In this document: positions 1 through 10,990 of the stretch, piece after piece
Layout: every line of letters begins with the position of its first letter
Position numbering within the stretch: the first letter of the stretch is position 1
Position numbers and translations under genes: made by a program
NCBI GenBank assembly: GCA_038373865.1
Contig: JAXGGA010005206.1
Location: 16,293-80,292, forward strand
DNA: 64,000 nt
Direction of reading: 5' to 3'
Source of the DNA: Uloborus plumipes
Taxonomy: Eukaryota > Arthropoda > Arachnida > Araneae > Uloboridae
The notes under the pieces: model-generated
Database searches by the model: none
Told to the model about the DNA's origin: nothing
The model's input: the letters and a program-made list of their open reading frames with translations, nothing else

Positions 1-193
1 TTCGAAACCAATGGTGATAATGTTGGAATGTTACGTTATAAAATGAGTTCCCTAACACTTGAAAAATCCGAATTGATTAGTCACTAGGTGAACCAATTTG
101 AGAGAGTAGACTGTATTACACAGATGGGAGGGCCACGAAATAATTTGGTGCTTATAAGGGGGCCACAAGCCGAAAAAGTTTGGAAAACCCCTG
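1..193 (-). mobile_element. hAT transposon terminus (partial, runs off left edge)
   Basis: The stretch around 147-193 ends in CCCCTG at 193. Read on the minus strand it begins CAGGGGTTTTCCAAAC, followed by TTTTTCGGCTTGTGGCCCCC. That second motif is also found at the left end of the element at 27064. CAGRG-type ends followed by a 'TGTGGCCCC' motif are typical of hAT elements. The other end and the target duplication lie outside the window; CTGTAAGG (194-201) would be the right copy of an 8-bp duplication. No transposase is visible here. Confidence 0.55.
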
Positions 194-1995
194 CTGTAAG
201 GCACTGTCATACTGTATTTTTTTCTGTACTGTGTTCCATGAAGTTTTATGCAATTTTTGATCAGATCTGAGAAAAATTATTACTTTTCTTTACATTTCAA
301 ATTACTATTTCCACGTTAACCATAATTTTATATGTGTAAGAAAATGTCTAAAATTACATTCTTGTGAGAAGCGTGTTGCTTCTAACGCAGGTATATGAAT
401 ACACGCCGCCATATTTTTTAGTTGTTAAAACACACCATTATTAAAGAGACGTAAAATGAAGTGGTGTGGGGTGCACAACAGATTTTTTTTTCCGCGCAGA
501 GTAATTAAATAATCCTTCTCATGTAAATGTGAATATGAAAGAAATTGTATACCAGGAATATAAGTATTAAATGTGGATTTTTCTAAAAAAGGAAAAAAAA
601 TGTTAAAGAAAGGATAAAAACCAGCTTTATTCGAAGTATGCTTCATGGCTTGTTATGCATTTTCCCTCTTCCCCATCTTTCAGGCAATTTTTGAACACCA
701 CTGCAGGAAAATGCCTCCCCTTATGATGCGAACCTCTCATCGAGCCATTTTTCTACATGTTCGAACTAACCTAAGCGCTACTCATCAAGGGCGTGGCCCA
801 TTAATACAAGTAATAATCGGAAGGATCCAAGTCTGGTAAGCCGCTTGCGATAGGACATTCCAGATGCTTGTTTTCAGAGTATTTTAAAACAAAATATGCC
901 AAAATGATTCGGTTTTGCGTTCAAAGTAAAGTCGCTTCGGTATGTAATTGTTGTTTGCCAAAAATATTTTTGAAATTTTGAAAATGACGTTGTCGAAAAC
1001 GTCATTTATTTTATGAATTGGCTGCTTTGATTTCAAAGCAATTTAAAAACTTGACGTGGTGGACTAAAACTGCGATTATTTTAGGACTCGAGGCCACATA
1101 TTTAAGAAAACCAAATCGCTGATTTTCAGTGCATTCATTGCATAATCATTGCTTTATTTTAGTCCTCAATGCTTTCACCCAATTTGAGTATATTTTCTTT
1201 TATTAATAAATTGTGATCTTACAGGGATCTTTCGTGAGTGACGAAAGCAAAGGGAGTGTTTTGGAGTGGGTGGGTTAGCCCACAGCAACTCTACACGCGT
1301 GTACATAAACAAACGGATGGATAATCATGGCTCGAGGTCAAGCGTTATGGGGGGTTTGACCCTGATTTTTTGTATCTAAGCAAATTCTGATACTTTACAT
1401 TGGAAGGCAATGTTTTTGGCGACTATTACGAATCTGATAAATTGGTGGCATTAATCAATACAAGGTTAATGTCACTGCCGCTGCTTCCTTGCAAAGCATC
1501 GCTTGAAGTCTTCAACATGTTGAAGAAGTGTTTCTAATTACTGCTTTGTTGCCCAACGTCGGTCGACAACAAATCACTCTAAATAATTAAAGACCACCGC
1601 TTCGCTAAAGAATGTAATTCCCTGTAATAGTAGGGTTTCCTTCCATCATAAGTATATTGAATTCGGACGGCTAAAGCATCTTTTTGCGCTTATAAAAAGT
1701 ACTTGTTTTTATAATTTGATGTTTTTAGCGATGTGTATTAGGAATAAACAGTGGTTGTAAAATAGGTGTGACATTTTTTTTCAATGGTTCTTACAGATCT
1801 TTTTGGTTGTCTATTTATACATTTCAGTATACTTGTCTGATAAATTTCCACTGTCAAGTATTAAGAGGCGTAAGATTAAGAATTCTGATTTCTTTGGGAG
1901 CTTTTATATTTTGAAATTGCTTTTCAAGCTTACATTGTTATTATCAATATTTTCTGCCATATTTTATGCCGAAATTACTCAAGTACATTATTGTG
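194..1995. other. Unannotated AT-rich DNA
   Basis: No gene, element end or repeat array was recognised. The short open frames (for example 425-646 and 645-839) have compositions expected from AT-rich noise and lack convincing splice contexts. A 6-bp stem with sequence TTTCGT/ACGAAA near 1230 is too small to call. Confidence 0.4.
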
Positions 1996-2003
1996 CACAA
2001 AAG

Positions 2004-2047
2004 AGCTCATGATTTAAAGCTGTTTTGCGGACGCTAAATCATGAGCT
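2004..2047. repeat. Short perfect inverted repeat (hairpin)
   Basis: AGCTCATGATTTA (2004-2016) pairs perfectly with TAAATCATGAGCT (2035-2047) across an 18-nt loop. The stem extends outward with CAAAA/TTTTG after a two-base bulge. No adjacent gene explains it. It may be the core of a small MITE or a structured transcript. Confidence 0.6.
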
Positions 2048-2057
2048 TTTGAGCATT

Positions 2058-2664
2058 TAAAATAACGGATAAATTTTATCCGCAACAAAGGTTTTCACTC
2101 AAGCTTATTTCTAGTAAAAGATTAAACAAATGTTATCGCATTAATAATATTTAGTTCTAAATAATGAGCAATTTAGCATTTTGTTAGAATTATCATAATG
2201 TAAAACATCTGGCGCGTTTTCAATGTTAGTCGAACATGTGAAAACAAAGCGCTTATCTACTTGTCAAATGTTGCCAAAATCGATATTTTTGAAATATATA
2301 TTATAATGATCAATTTTTAAACAAAAGAACTTATTGAATAAGACTTAAAAAAGGAACAAATATTTTGACCTCTCCTGTCACATTTAACAACTAATAGTTG
2401 TGGCCAATTCATTAAGAGGAGGCGTTAATCAAAGTTAATGAAAATGTCTGCGTTATAAATGAATCTATCCTCGGTAATGGTCACAAGATTTTGAGACTAT
2501 AATAAAGAATTTTCAGTGTTAATCGTATCCGCAATAGCTTACAAAAGAAAAAGTGCCGAAAAAGAAATCTCAGATAATAAAAAGCATTCCGGATAGTTAA
2601 TGTTAGAACAATAAAAAGGGCAATTCGCTGTAAACTCATAATTGGTTGTCCGGACCGAGTATTT
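2058..2664. other. Unannotated AT-rich DNA
   Basis: No gene or repeat structure recognised between the hairpin and the Helitron. The open frame at 2481-2789 spans the Helitron boundary and reads through its CTGT microsatellite, so it is not a gene. Confidence 0.4.
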
Positions 2665-3649
2665 TCTCTACTAATAATAAAGCTGAGGGTAGGTCTTTCT
2701 GTCTGTCTGTCTGTCTGCCTGTCACGCGCGTAGCGCCAAACCATTCGGTCGATTTTCATAAAATTTGGCACAAAAGTAGTTTGTAGCATGGGTGTGTGTG
2801 TTTCGAAGCGTTTTTATGAAAATTCTATTTCGTTCTTTTTCTACTCTAATTTTTAGCTCATTTTTCATACAAATTCAATAAAATGGGAAAGAAATATTTC
2901 CTACACATTTTCACGTCTTATGTCATTCGAAAGCTTGACATTTTCTGCTAAAAATGTCAGTTTGCAGTTTCTATGAGCATTAGAAGAGCTGTAATACTTG
3001 TTTTTAGAATCTTGGAAATTCAAGGCTTACCTTGAGCAAAACAAGCCAAACGATTCTAAAATGGTTAAGCTTGAAAATAAAATTTGAAAATAAAGATGAA
3101 ATAAATTATTTTTTCAATGGAAATCAACTTCTCATGTTGTTACCATGGTTACGTTTTTATTTCCTTTATTTGTTTCGTTCTTTTTTCCTTAATAATTTTT
3201 AAAATGTATTTGTTTTCGTAGTAATCCAAACTCCAAGCCTTATTAAAATTAGTTAAATGAACTATTTTAACTGTTGTGAAAAAAAAATCGTCTGTTTTTC
3301 TTTTTTCAGTTTTGAAAGAATTAAAACTCGGTAAATTATTAAAATATTGTATAAATTGCGGTATTGCAACGTTCTTTCTAAAATGTTTCATTTCGAAAGA
3401 TGTATTATTTTGTTTTTAAAGATAGGAAACAAAATTTACTTCTTATTTTAAACTTTGGTAAGATTTCTGTTGGTTTCTGTAAGCAACAAAATTGTTCTTA
3501 TTTTCTCTTTTGGCTTATTTTTATATCATACTTTTAGGAAATTACGATTGGTGTATAACTAAAATTGAGTATTCTTTCTGCGATATCAATTTATTACCAA
3601 ATGACCTCTTAATTTTATACCACGGGCAAAACCGTGCGGGCACCGCTAG
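2665..3649 (+). mobile_element. Non-autonomous Helitron, copy 1 (985 bp)
   Basis: The element starts with TCTCTACTAATAATAAAGC and soon carries a CTGT microsatellite. It ends with a hairpin (CACGG at 3621-3625, loop of six, CCGTG at 3632-3636) and then CTAG at 3646-3649 followed by T. A 5' TC, a 3' hairpin about 10 bases before CTRR and insertion next to T are Helitron hallmarks. The base before the 5' TC is T rather than the usual A, so the exact 5' end may be off by a couple of bases. It encodes no Rep/helicase. It shares long stretches with the reversed copy at 12240-14359, for example the CCATGGTTACG region near 3143 and the AACAAAATTGTTCTTATTTT stretch near 3486. Relative to that copy it lacks about 0.8 kb of interior. 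Confidence 0.7.
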
Positions 3650-4090
3650 TAAAAATAATGAAGTGCAATGAAGTAATTATTGCTCCTAATACAAGTAAAG
3701 CATTAATATTTTGTAGCCCAATTGTATTCGGAGCGATAACAATTTAATTCTTTTTTCTAGGAATTATCTAAGCACCAAAAACACAGTCCTCTGGCTGTCC
3801 CTATCCAATAGTCTAACATAGGGCTTCCCAAACTGTGGTCCGCGGACCCCATAGGGGTCCGCCGAGCTTTCGTCGGGGGTCCGCGGTGAATCACGAAAAA
3901 AAGAGGCTTAAAATTACTTTTAATAGCTTTAAATTACTTTTTTGCTTTTGAAAACCAGAGTTTTCCTTTTCGAAGTATGCAGTTGCCCTTTATGGCATAC
4001 TTAATATTTTGAGACAGGTTGCTGCAAGATCATGCGGTCAAACCGTTTTCTGCTCTGACAAAATCGTACTATCTGTCATCATGCTTAGAT

Positions 4091-4163
4091 AAATATTTGA
4101 TAGACATGCTAATATAAATATTAGATTGACATGTTAATATGGATATTTGATTGACATAACTTC
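4091..4163. repeat. 25-bp tandem repeat, nearly three units
   Basis: Units start at 4091, 4116 and 4141 and share the pattern ATATTWGATWGACATG. The array lies inside the hAT element and is too small to assign a function. Confidence 0.6.
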
Positions 4164-4985
4164 AGGTTAAGCTTTGGAAACTACCTTCCAAGATACTTTT
4201 AAGACTTCAATTGCAAGAAATTTACCGGAGACGGTCCCCGAAACTTCACTCCCACATGAATTCACCGTTGATCGTATGGATTAGTGCTCTTACAACTACA
4301 ATTTCGAAAAATTTCTGGGGAACAGTTACTGACCTCCACTTTCCTTAATATCATCAGGGTTAGTCCACGTTTGAAATTGTCAATTTTAATTTTTAAAAAT
4401 ATCCGGGGATCTTGCCTTGCACCCTTTCGTTACCCAAATAGCAGATTCCTACGTTTATAACGCTTTCATTTCTAAAAAATTTGTGGAGAGCACGAATATC
4501 CCTCTTTCCTAACATAACCAAACTCTAAAAGTGCGTTTGAAAAGCTCTAATTTAGCAAATTGCAAGAAATTATTCATTGAAACTTCAATTAAAAATAAAA
4601 AAAAATCCAGCAGATTATCCCCATACCTCATTTAATCTAATTGTTAACAAAAAGATCTTTCAAAAGAGAAATTTTAAAACAAAGATTTTGAAAAATCGCC
4701 TGATGTGCTGTCTTGGACCTATTGCTCCTCCTAATATGTCTAAAAAAAAGCCTACTAGCGCGTTTTTAAGGCTTAGAATTTTAAAATTTTCTGGGGGTGG
4801 GTGCCCCAAAAACTACTCTAACATCGCCACAAATCGTATAAAATTGCGGTTTTTTTTTTTTTTTTTTTTTAAAGGTACAGTATGCAAAAATTTATGCACT
4901 TAAACTAGGGTCATATTATAAATGTAAAAGTGCAGTTTAACTTACGGTCTTTGTTACGAAAGATATATTAGTAAATATGAACTTC

Positions 4986-5391
4986 CCCAAGTAGCATCAA
5001 CTCATCGGATTTTGCTCGGCCGATCAACAAACTCCTCGTAAACTGATCCTGTAACGCACGATGACATCGTTCCGATCAGTATCCGAGCACGGTTTTCGAT
5101 GAGCTACTTTTCATCGGAAAGCGATATCCTTCCGATCAACTTTCCCGATGAAAATAAGATAAGCTATATTTCATCGGAAAACGATATCCTTCCGATCAAG
5201 TTTCCCGATGAAATTCCTCGGCACGGGACTGTTCTGCTCGTAAATTGCTCCAAATCACATCGTATTCTCATCGGGTTTTGCTGCTAGGATTCTGCTCGGC
5301 CGATGAGACATATTGGATCATCGGCCGATGAGAATTTCATCGGGTTTCGATGAATGGCCGATCATCGGCCGATGAGATGATGCTGCTAGGG
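4986..5391. mobile_element. 406-bp ATCGG-rich MITE, copy A
   Basis: Imperfect terminal inverted repeats: CCCAAGTAGCATCAACTCAT at the left, and CCCTAGCAGCATCATCTCAT as the reverse complement of the right end. The same dinucleotide, TC, lies on both sides, suggesting a 2-bp target duplication. The interior is dense in ATCGG/CCGAT words, includes CATCGGCCGATGA palindromes, and has a 60-bp internal duplication (units near 5100 and 5160). A copy of identical length and about 97% identity lies at 25394-25799. No protein is encoded. The superfamily is unknown. Confidence 0.82.
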
Positions 5392-5771
5392 TCTTTTTAC
5401 TGACAAAAACTAAATTTGAATATTTATGACTGTAAAATTGAGATTACGAGCAAAATGCGCCATAATTTGTTTTTCTCTCAGCTAAAGTAACAGTCAAGAA
5501 ATCTAGTCCAGGCCTGGTTTAAGTTAAATTTTCAACTTCATTTATTTTGAGGGGAGCGGGGAGGGCAAACAATGCTCACATTTGGTTGAGAAAAAATTAA
5601 TCTCCCACTGGAGGAAAATCCTACATGTGCTACTAGTTGAATTAATTAAAGTTCAATTCACAACGAACAAAAATTATCTTTGCACTTTTTCTAACGACAG
5701 GGGTCCGCTCCGAACTTTGATTCATGAAAGGGGTCCGCTGCTTAAAAAGTTTGGGAAGCCCTGGTCTAACA

Positions 5772-6591
5772 CGTAAAAGCAATATTTCAAAAAACCTATT
5801 AACACTACATAAATTTGGCAATTAATATATAAAAATAGAATAATGCAACTGTATCTTTTTTATGAAATGAGGTCTAATTACGTATTTCTAAAACTTAAAA
5901 TTGTCAAGTAAATTCTGTCCGGAGTTTTTTCAAACAGACCCCTGCAACAAATTCAAAGCTCCAATAGAAAAAATCTGTTGCTCTTGCAAATTGTTTTTGG
6001 CATGAAGTTTAAAGTAATCAGTGTGAATTTACCGAAATTGTTGAGAACGGTGCCGGTGTTGAAACGCCAATTTGTTCAGTTTCAGAGTCACATTTGTGAT
6101 GAAAGTATGCATCAGGGTCGTTGCAAAAACAGTCCTCTGGGAAGTGATTTTATTATAATGTCAATTAGTTTAATTATGAAACATATTAGTTATTACGTCT
6201 ACGATTTGTGCCTAAATTTATAGGTAGTTCCGGAACTAATTTTGTTCCAATTATTTTGCAGATATTCCTCAGCAATGTGCAAATACACAGTCCATTGACT
6301 AGTTATACTAGGCAGGGGACTCATACCCTATCATAATTTATCAGAAAAACCTTAACTTCAATTGGCCCTCTTTCGAACCAAAGTAATAAATTCATTTCCT
6401 GAGCAATATTATTATAATTATATGAACATTTTAAAAAAGCATGCCCGGATAGATTCTGTATGGAAAATGACGAGTTTACAGAGAATCGCCCATAACTCTT
6501 TTAAAGGTTAAGTGTAACTGGAGAGCAAATTGCTTTTTTTTTTCTTAAAGGGATTATACCTTTCAATAGCGTTTAATGGGGCGTTTAATAC
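5772..6591. other. Unannotated AT-rich DNA
   Basis: No gene, element end or array was recognised between the hAT and the foldback element. The 81-codon frame at 5978-6223 has no recognisable motif. Confidence 0.4.
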
Positions 6592-8876
6592 ATTAGGGTC
6601 ATTCCATGTCAGGTGTACGAGGTGTCATCACTCGACCCCCTCCGATTTTAATGAAAATTTTTTTGGATGTACATATAAGACTTGCATGAAACCATACCAA
6701 ATTATAGCTCCATAAGCCTTATGGTTTAGCCAATAAAAATGATTGAAAAAAAGGCTTATTTTTCGTGTCTTGAAAAAAATGACAAAATCGTCAAGTTTGT
6801 GCTTTTATTGCTCGCGACCTAAGACGATTATCAAATTCAAATTTGGTGATTCTGATCACCGTTTAGGGTAGAATAGCCTACTTGTGTAACAAAAGCTCCA
6901 TACACTGTAGATTTTTTGAAATTTGCTGCCAAAGTTAATAAAAAATCGTATTTTGGCAAATTTAGACAGTACGTTATCAGCTTGTATCTGCTGAGAGAAT
7001 GACTTTCTGAAGCTAATTCCTTACTCGTTTGTAGCCTGATAGTTCGTCCGAAAGGTGTGCAAGTGGCATCTCGATAGCTCAAATAATTGCTGAATTATGC
7101 GAGTTGAAATTCCAGTCAAATTTTTTTTTCTCAATTTTGTCTCAATTTCAAAGGGCAATACCTCAAAAGGGTCATCTTGAATATCAATTTTCTTTACATC
7201 ATTGGAAAGAACACACTTTTCTTAACTAAAAAACGTTATTTTTATTTTTGAGACAAACCAGTTTCAAGGGATATTGCAGATCAAAAATGTGGACGACATT
7301 CAACGTGAAATCAAAGAAAAAAAGATATAGATCTCAAAAGTTGCTGTCAATTTGTTCTATTAAAATTTACAGGAGCTATTGTACTTATGTTCTAATAAAA
7401 AAAAACTTTTTTAGATGTTTTTGAACTTTAGTTTTTGTGTGCGCATCCGTAAAACTCAAGAAATGGCAAAAAATAAAGTTTCGTTTTTAACAAAAATAAT
7501 TATCTTCTAATCGCTGCTATAAGAGCTTGAGTCTTTTCCTATGTGTTATTTTTAAGCTCTTGAAACAGAATTTCGGATGATATGTCACTTGGCAAGGTTG
7601 TAGGTCATTAATGTTTCAAGGTCATAAAAAGCATTTTTCCATTTTTCATCATTTTTGTTTAGGAGCAAATTGCAATCATACGCTGAATATCTAAACACAT
7701 CCCCGGCAGTATAAATCATGAATTTTCAATTACTACTTATCATATGTTCAATTACTATTGTTATCATTTATTTACACGGTGTAAATAATTGCAATATTCA
7801 ACTCTATCGAAGAAAACTTTCGTTATCGCTTTTTAGAAAAATGGCTCTGCAGTCTTATTATACATATTTTTTATCACGTACACACCATATTGACTGTTTT
7901 ATTTATTATTTATCTCATTTATTAATTTTTTTATTTTTATTTTTTTGAAAAAGGAAAAAATGCTTTTTATAAATTTAAAATATTAATGACACCTTGCCAA
8001 GTGACATATCATCCGAAATTCTGTTTCAAGAGCTTAAAAATAACACATGGGAAAAGACTCAAGCTCTTATAGCAGTGATAAGAAGATAATTATTTTTGTT
8101 AAAAACGAAACTTTATTTTTTGCTATTTCTTGAGTTTTACGGATGCGCACACAAAAACTAAAGTTCAAAAACATCTAAAAAAGTTTTTTTTTATTAGAAC
8201 ATAAGTACAATAGCTCCTGTAAATTTTAATAGAACAAATTGACAGCAACTTTTGAGATCTATATCTTTTTTTCTTTGATTTCACGTTGAATGTCGTCCAC
8301 ATTTTTGATCTGCAATATCCCTTGAAACTGGTTTGTCTCAAAAATAAAAATAACGTTTTTTAGTTAAGAAAAGTGTGTTCTTTCCAATGATGTAAAGAAA
8401 ATTGATATTCAAGATGACCCTTTTGAGATATTGCCCTTTGAAATTGAGACAAAATTGAGAAAAAAGAAATTTGACTGAAATTTCAACTCGCATAATTCAG
8501 CAATTATTTGAGCTATCGAGATGCCACTTGCACACCTTTCGGACGAACTATCAGGCTACAAACGAGTAAGGAATTAGCTTCAGAAAGTCATTCTCTCAGC
8601 AGATACAAGCTGATAACGTACTGTCTAAATTTGCCAAAATACGATTTTTTATTAACTTTGTCAGCAAATTTCAAAAAATCTACAGTGCATGGAGCTTTTG
8701 TTACACAAGTAGGCTATTCTACCTTAAACGGTGATCAGAATCACCAAATTTGAGACTGATAATCGTCTTAGGTCGCGAGCAATAAAAGCACAAACTTGAC
8801 GATTTGGTCATTTTTTTCAAGACACGAAAAAGGGGCATTTTTTCAATAATTTTTATTGGCTAAACCATAAGGCTTA

Positions 8877-9868
8877 TCTATATACATAAAAGACTACTTT
8901 CGAAAACGTATGTCCGGGGTAATCTTCCAAACTACTGAACCGATTTTAACCATTTTTTCACCGTAGATAGCTACAGTAACAGGGAGCAGGATAAGCTATA
9001 ATTTATTTCTAAAAAGCTTAGTTTAAAAAAGTTATTATGGAAAACAGTTAATTTTATTTCATTTCCCCATTAAATGATTAAAATTTCAACCCATTGTTGC
9101 AAAAATTTGGTGCCATGCAGCAACAATATTGATTGTAATCATATTGAAAATTTTAAACCAAGGCTTCTCTGGAGTAAGTATAGAATTTATTGCCTTCTAA
9201 GGATTTTTATATTTATCTGAGTCAACAATCACTAACGGGTGAAATAAAAAAAATTGATTTTGGCAATAGTTAGAGAATAGAAAGTGTTTATAGTCAAAAA
9301 AATTTCTAAATTAGGTACATAAGATGTTTTCACCTCACCAATGTTGTCACGAGGATAGAAACTAATAATGGGACTTATTTAACGAGCAATATTTGGAAAT
9401 GGTTAATTTCAGTGCAATTGATACTGTAAATACATATTTATTTTAATATACCAAGCTTATAACATTTCCTATTTACTCAAACATTATTTGTAGCTTGCTA
9501 TTTTTTTTAACTTGCATTATTTTTGGTAAAATCCTACTTTAGGGTCCGGGTTTGGCGATTTTTTTCAGACTGTAGCTTAATAATGTAGTAGGGTTGCAAT
9601 AATTTAGCTTAAAATCGCCAAATAATCCAATCATACAATGATAATTCAGTGGGTTGCCAGATTTAATAATTTATCGCCGGACCTTAAACTAGGATTCATC
9701 CTTATTTCTTTTTTATAGTTTATCCATAACATAGCCATTGTTTACAGAAGTAGCCATTATGTTTATAGATATGCACTTTAGTGTTGGGAAATTTATGAAT
9801 GAGTTTCACTAAACCACCCTACACCCACAGATCCACAGAAACCCGGGCAGGGCCGGGTACCCGGCTAG
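8877..9868 (+). mobile_element. Non-autonomous Helitron inserted in the foldback (992 bp)
   Basis: It begins TCTATATACATAAAAG directly after A (8876). It ends with the hairpin ACCCGG (9841-9846), loop GCAGGG, CCGGGT (9853-9858), and then CTAG (9865-9868) followed by T. The intact left arm of the foldback shows the unoccupied site: its reverse complement reads GGCTTATGGAGCTAT, and the interrupted arm reads GGCTTA, Helitron, TAAAGCTAT. That is a clean A/T insertion without target duplication, as expected for Helitrons. No Rep/helicase is encoded. It carries a small MITE at 9530-9696. Confidence 0.9.
9530..9696. mobile_element. 167-bp MITE nested in the Helitron
   Basis: The ends are inverted repeats of about 20 bp. 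The left end reads AATCCTACTTTAGGGTCCGG; the right end, reverse-complemented, reads AATCCTAGTTTAAGGTCCGG. Internal GGCGAT/ATCGCC words are also symmetrical. The family and target duplication are unclear. Confidence 0.6.
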
Positions 9869-9998
9869 TAAAGCTATAATTTGGTATGGTTTCATGCAAG
9901 TCTTATATGTACATCCAAAAAAATTTTCGTCAAAATCGGAGGTGGTCGAGTGGGGATTTTCTCGAAATTTGTGACACTTGACATGGAATGACCCATTA

Positions 9999-10593
9999 TA
10001 GTTTTACGATGTGGCAAAAATTCAATTCCGATAAATCTGATGTGTGTGAGGGAGTGGGGTTGGCGAAACATTTATCTCAGAAAAAGCTGAATCTAGTTTA
10101 ATGTTAGCTATTTTTTCACGTTAAATAGAACTTGCGCAGGTGACGGAAATAATAAAATAACTACACTGCGTGCCAAAAAAGAAAAAAAATCCGTAAAAAT
10201 GTTTCTAACACACTTCTAACTGATTCTTATCTAAAATCTCCCCCCTGAATCCAAACATGACCCCCGTTTTGCCCCATTCTCACATTTTTTACAATAGCTT
10301 CCCCTCCCTTTTTTTTTTTTTTTTTTCAGATTTGTAGTTATTAGCCATTAAATTCATTTAAAAAGCTCAAACACCTGTTGATACAAAAACATTTCTGACA
10401 AATTGGGAGACTTCTAGTGGTGTTCCGCTATAAAATATTTTAAAAATCGCCAAAAATTTATCATTTTTCTGGAATTTTTTTTCTCCACAATTTGTCACTA
10501 ATTTTTCGTAGTGGTTAACAGTTTTTTCCTCTTGCAAACCCTTTATAAATAAAGTTGACAAATACCTTTGTGCTATTGATATAGAGAAAGTTA
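9999..10593. other. Unannotated low-complexity DNA
   Basis: Contains homopolymer T and C-rich stretches around 10240-10330. The open frame at 10367-10630 shows no recognisable domain. No element ends were seen. Confidence 0.4.
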
Positions 10594-10990
10594 CAACGTT
10601 AATTTGGAACAAATAAGCAGTTTCTTTCATTCTGCTCTTTTTTTTTTTTTGGTCTTGCGGTTAACAGTTTTAGCTTGGTGTTTTTTTTTTTATTATAAAA
10701 GCTTTTTGGCTTATCGTGTCGCCAATCGAATTATTTCTTTCCATTACCTGGTAGAACGCTTCGGTTCAATCTTTATTTTCCCATTGATCTTTTTTGGCTT
10801 AAAATTTTTTATTGGTGTTCGGGTAATCCGCTATGTTTGCTTTTTAAGCTGTTCGCTTCTATTTCCGTTGCTTTTGTCGGATGTCTGTGCATCCATAAAC
10901 TCAAAATTTTTTGCATTGAAAAAAGCGTTCCTTGTAACGCTGAAACACGTGGCTGCAGTATCCCTGCTTATTTGTGCTTAATTAACGTTG
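10594..10990. mobile_element. CAACGTTAATT MITE, copy 1
   Basis: The left end is CAACGTTAATT (10594) with AAATAAGCAG just inside; the right end is CTGCTTATTTGTGCTTAATT and then AACGTTG (ending 10990). The interior shares the words GTTCGCTTCTRTTYCCGTTGC and CGGATGTCTGTGCATCCATAA with copy 2, and the CTTGTAACGC...GAAACACGTG...CTGCAGTATCCCTGC stretch with copies 2 and 3. The hydrophobic frame at 10604-10981 simply reads through this element. Bases just outside the core, AGAAARTTA, are mirrored on both sides. Confidence 0.75.

Larger units (their letters stand above)
3811..5771. mobile_element. Non-autonomous hAT with 8-bp target duplication
   Basis: The element proper is 3819-5763. Its ends are inverted: TAGGGCTTCCCAAACT at the left and AGTTTGGGAAGCCCTG at the right. 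It is flanked on both sides by GTCTAACA (3811-3818 and 5764-5771), an exact 8-bp duplication diagnostic of hAT. Subterminal GGGGTCCGC motifs recur at both ends. No transposase frame is visible; the 108-codon frame at 4577-4903 runs into poly-T and has no recognisable domain. A 406-bp MITE sits inside (4986-5391), so the original element was about 1.54 kb. Confidence 0.88.
6596..9994. mobile_element. Long foldback (inverted-repeat) element
   Basis: The ends are GGGTCATTCCATGTCA (6596) and TGACATGGAATGACCC (ending 9994), flanked by ATTA on both sides (6592-6595, 9995-9998). The left arm (about 6596-7655) and right arm (about 7935-9994, minus an internal Helitron) are reverse complements of about 1.06 kb at very high identity, around a roughly 280-nt T-rich loop. 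An 81-codon frame occurs in both arms (6837-7082 minus, 8508-8753 plus) with only two residue differences. That is what DNA-level identity predicts and is not evidence of selection. No transposase was recognised. A 4-bp duplication would fit several DNA transposon superfamilies, so the family is left open. Confidence 0.85.

Noticed and set aside
6837..8753. 81-codon frame present in both arms of the foldback, as a conserved gene
   Set aside because: The arms are nearly identical DNA, so near-identity of the frame says nothing about selection, and no family is recognised.
10604..10981. 125-codon hydrophobic frame resembling a membrane protein
   Set aside because: It reads through poly-T and the CAACGTTAATT MITE; the other MITE copies do not preserve the frame.
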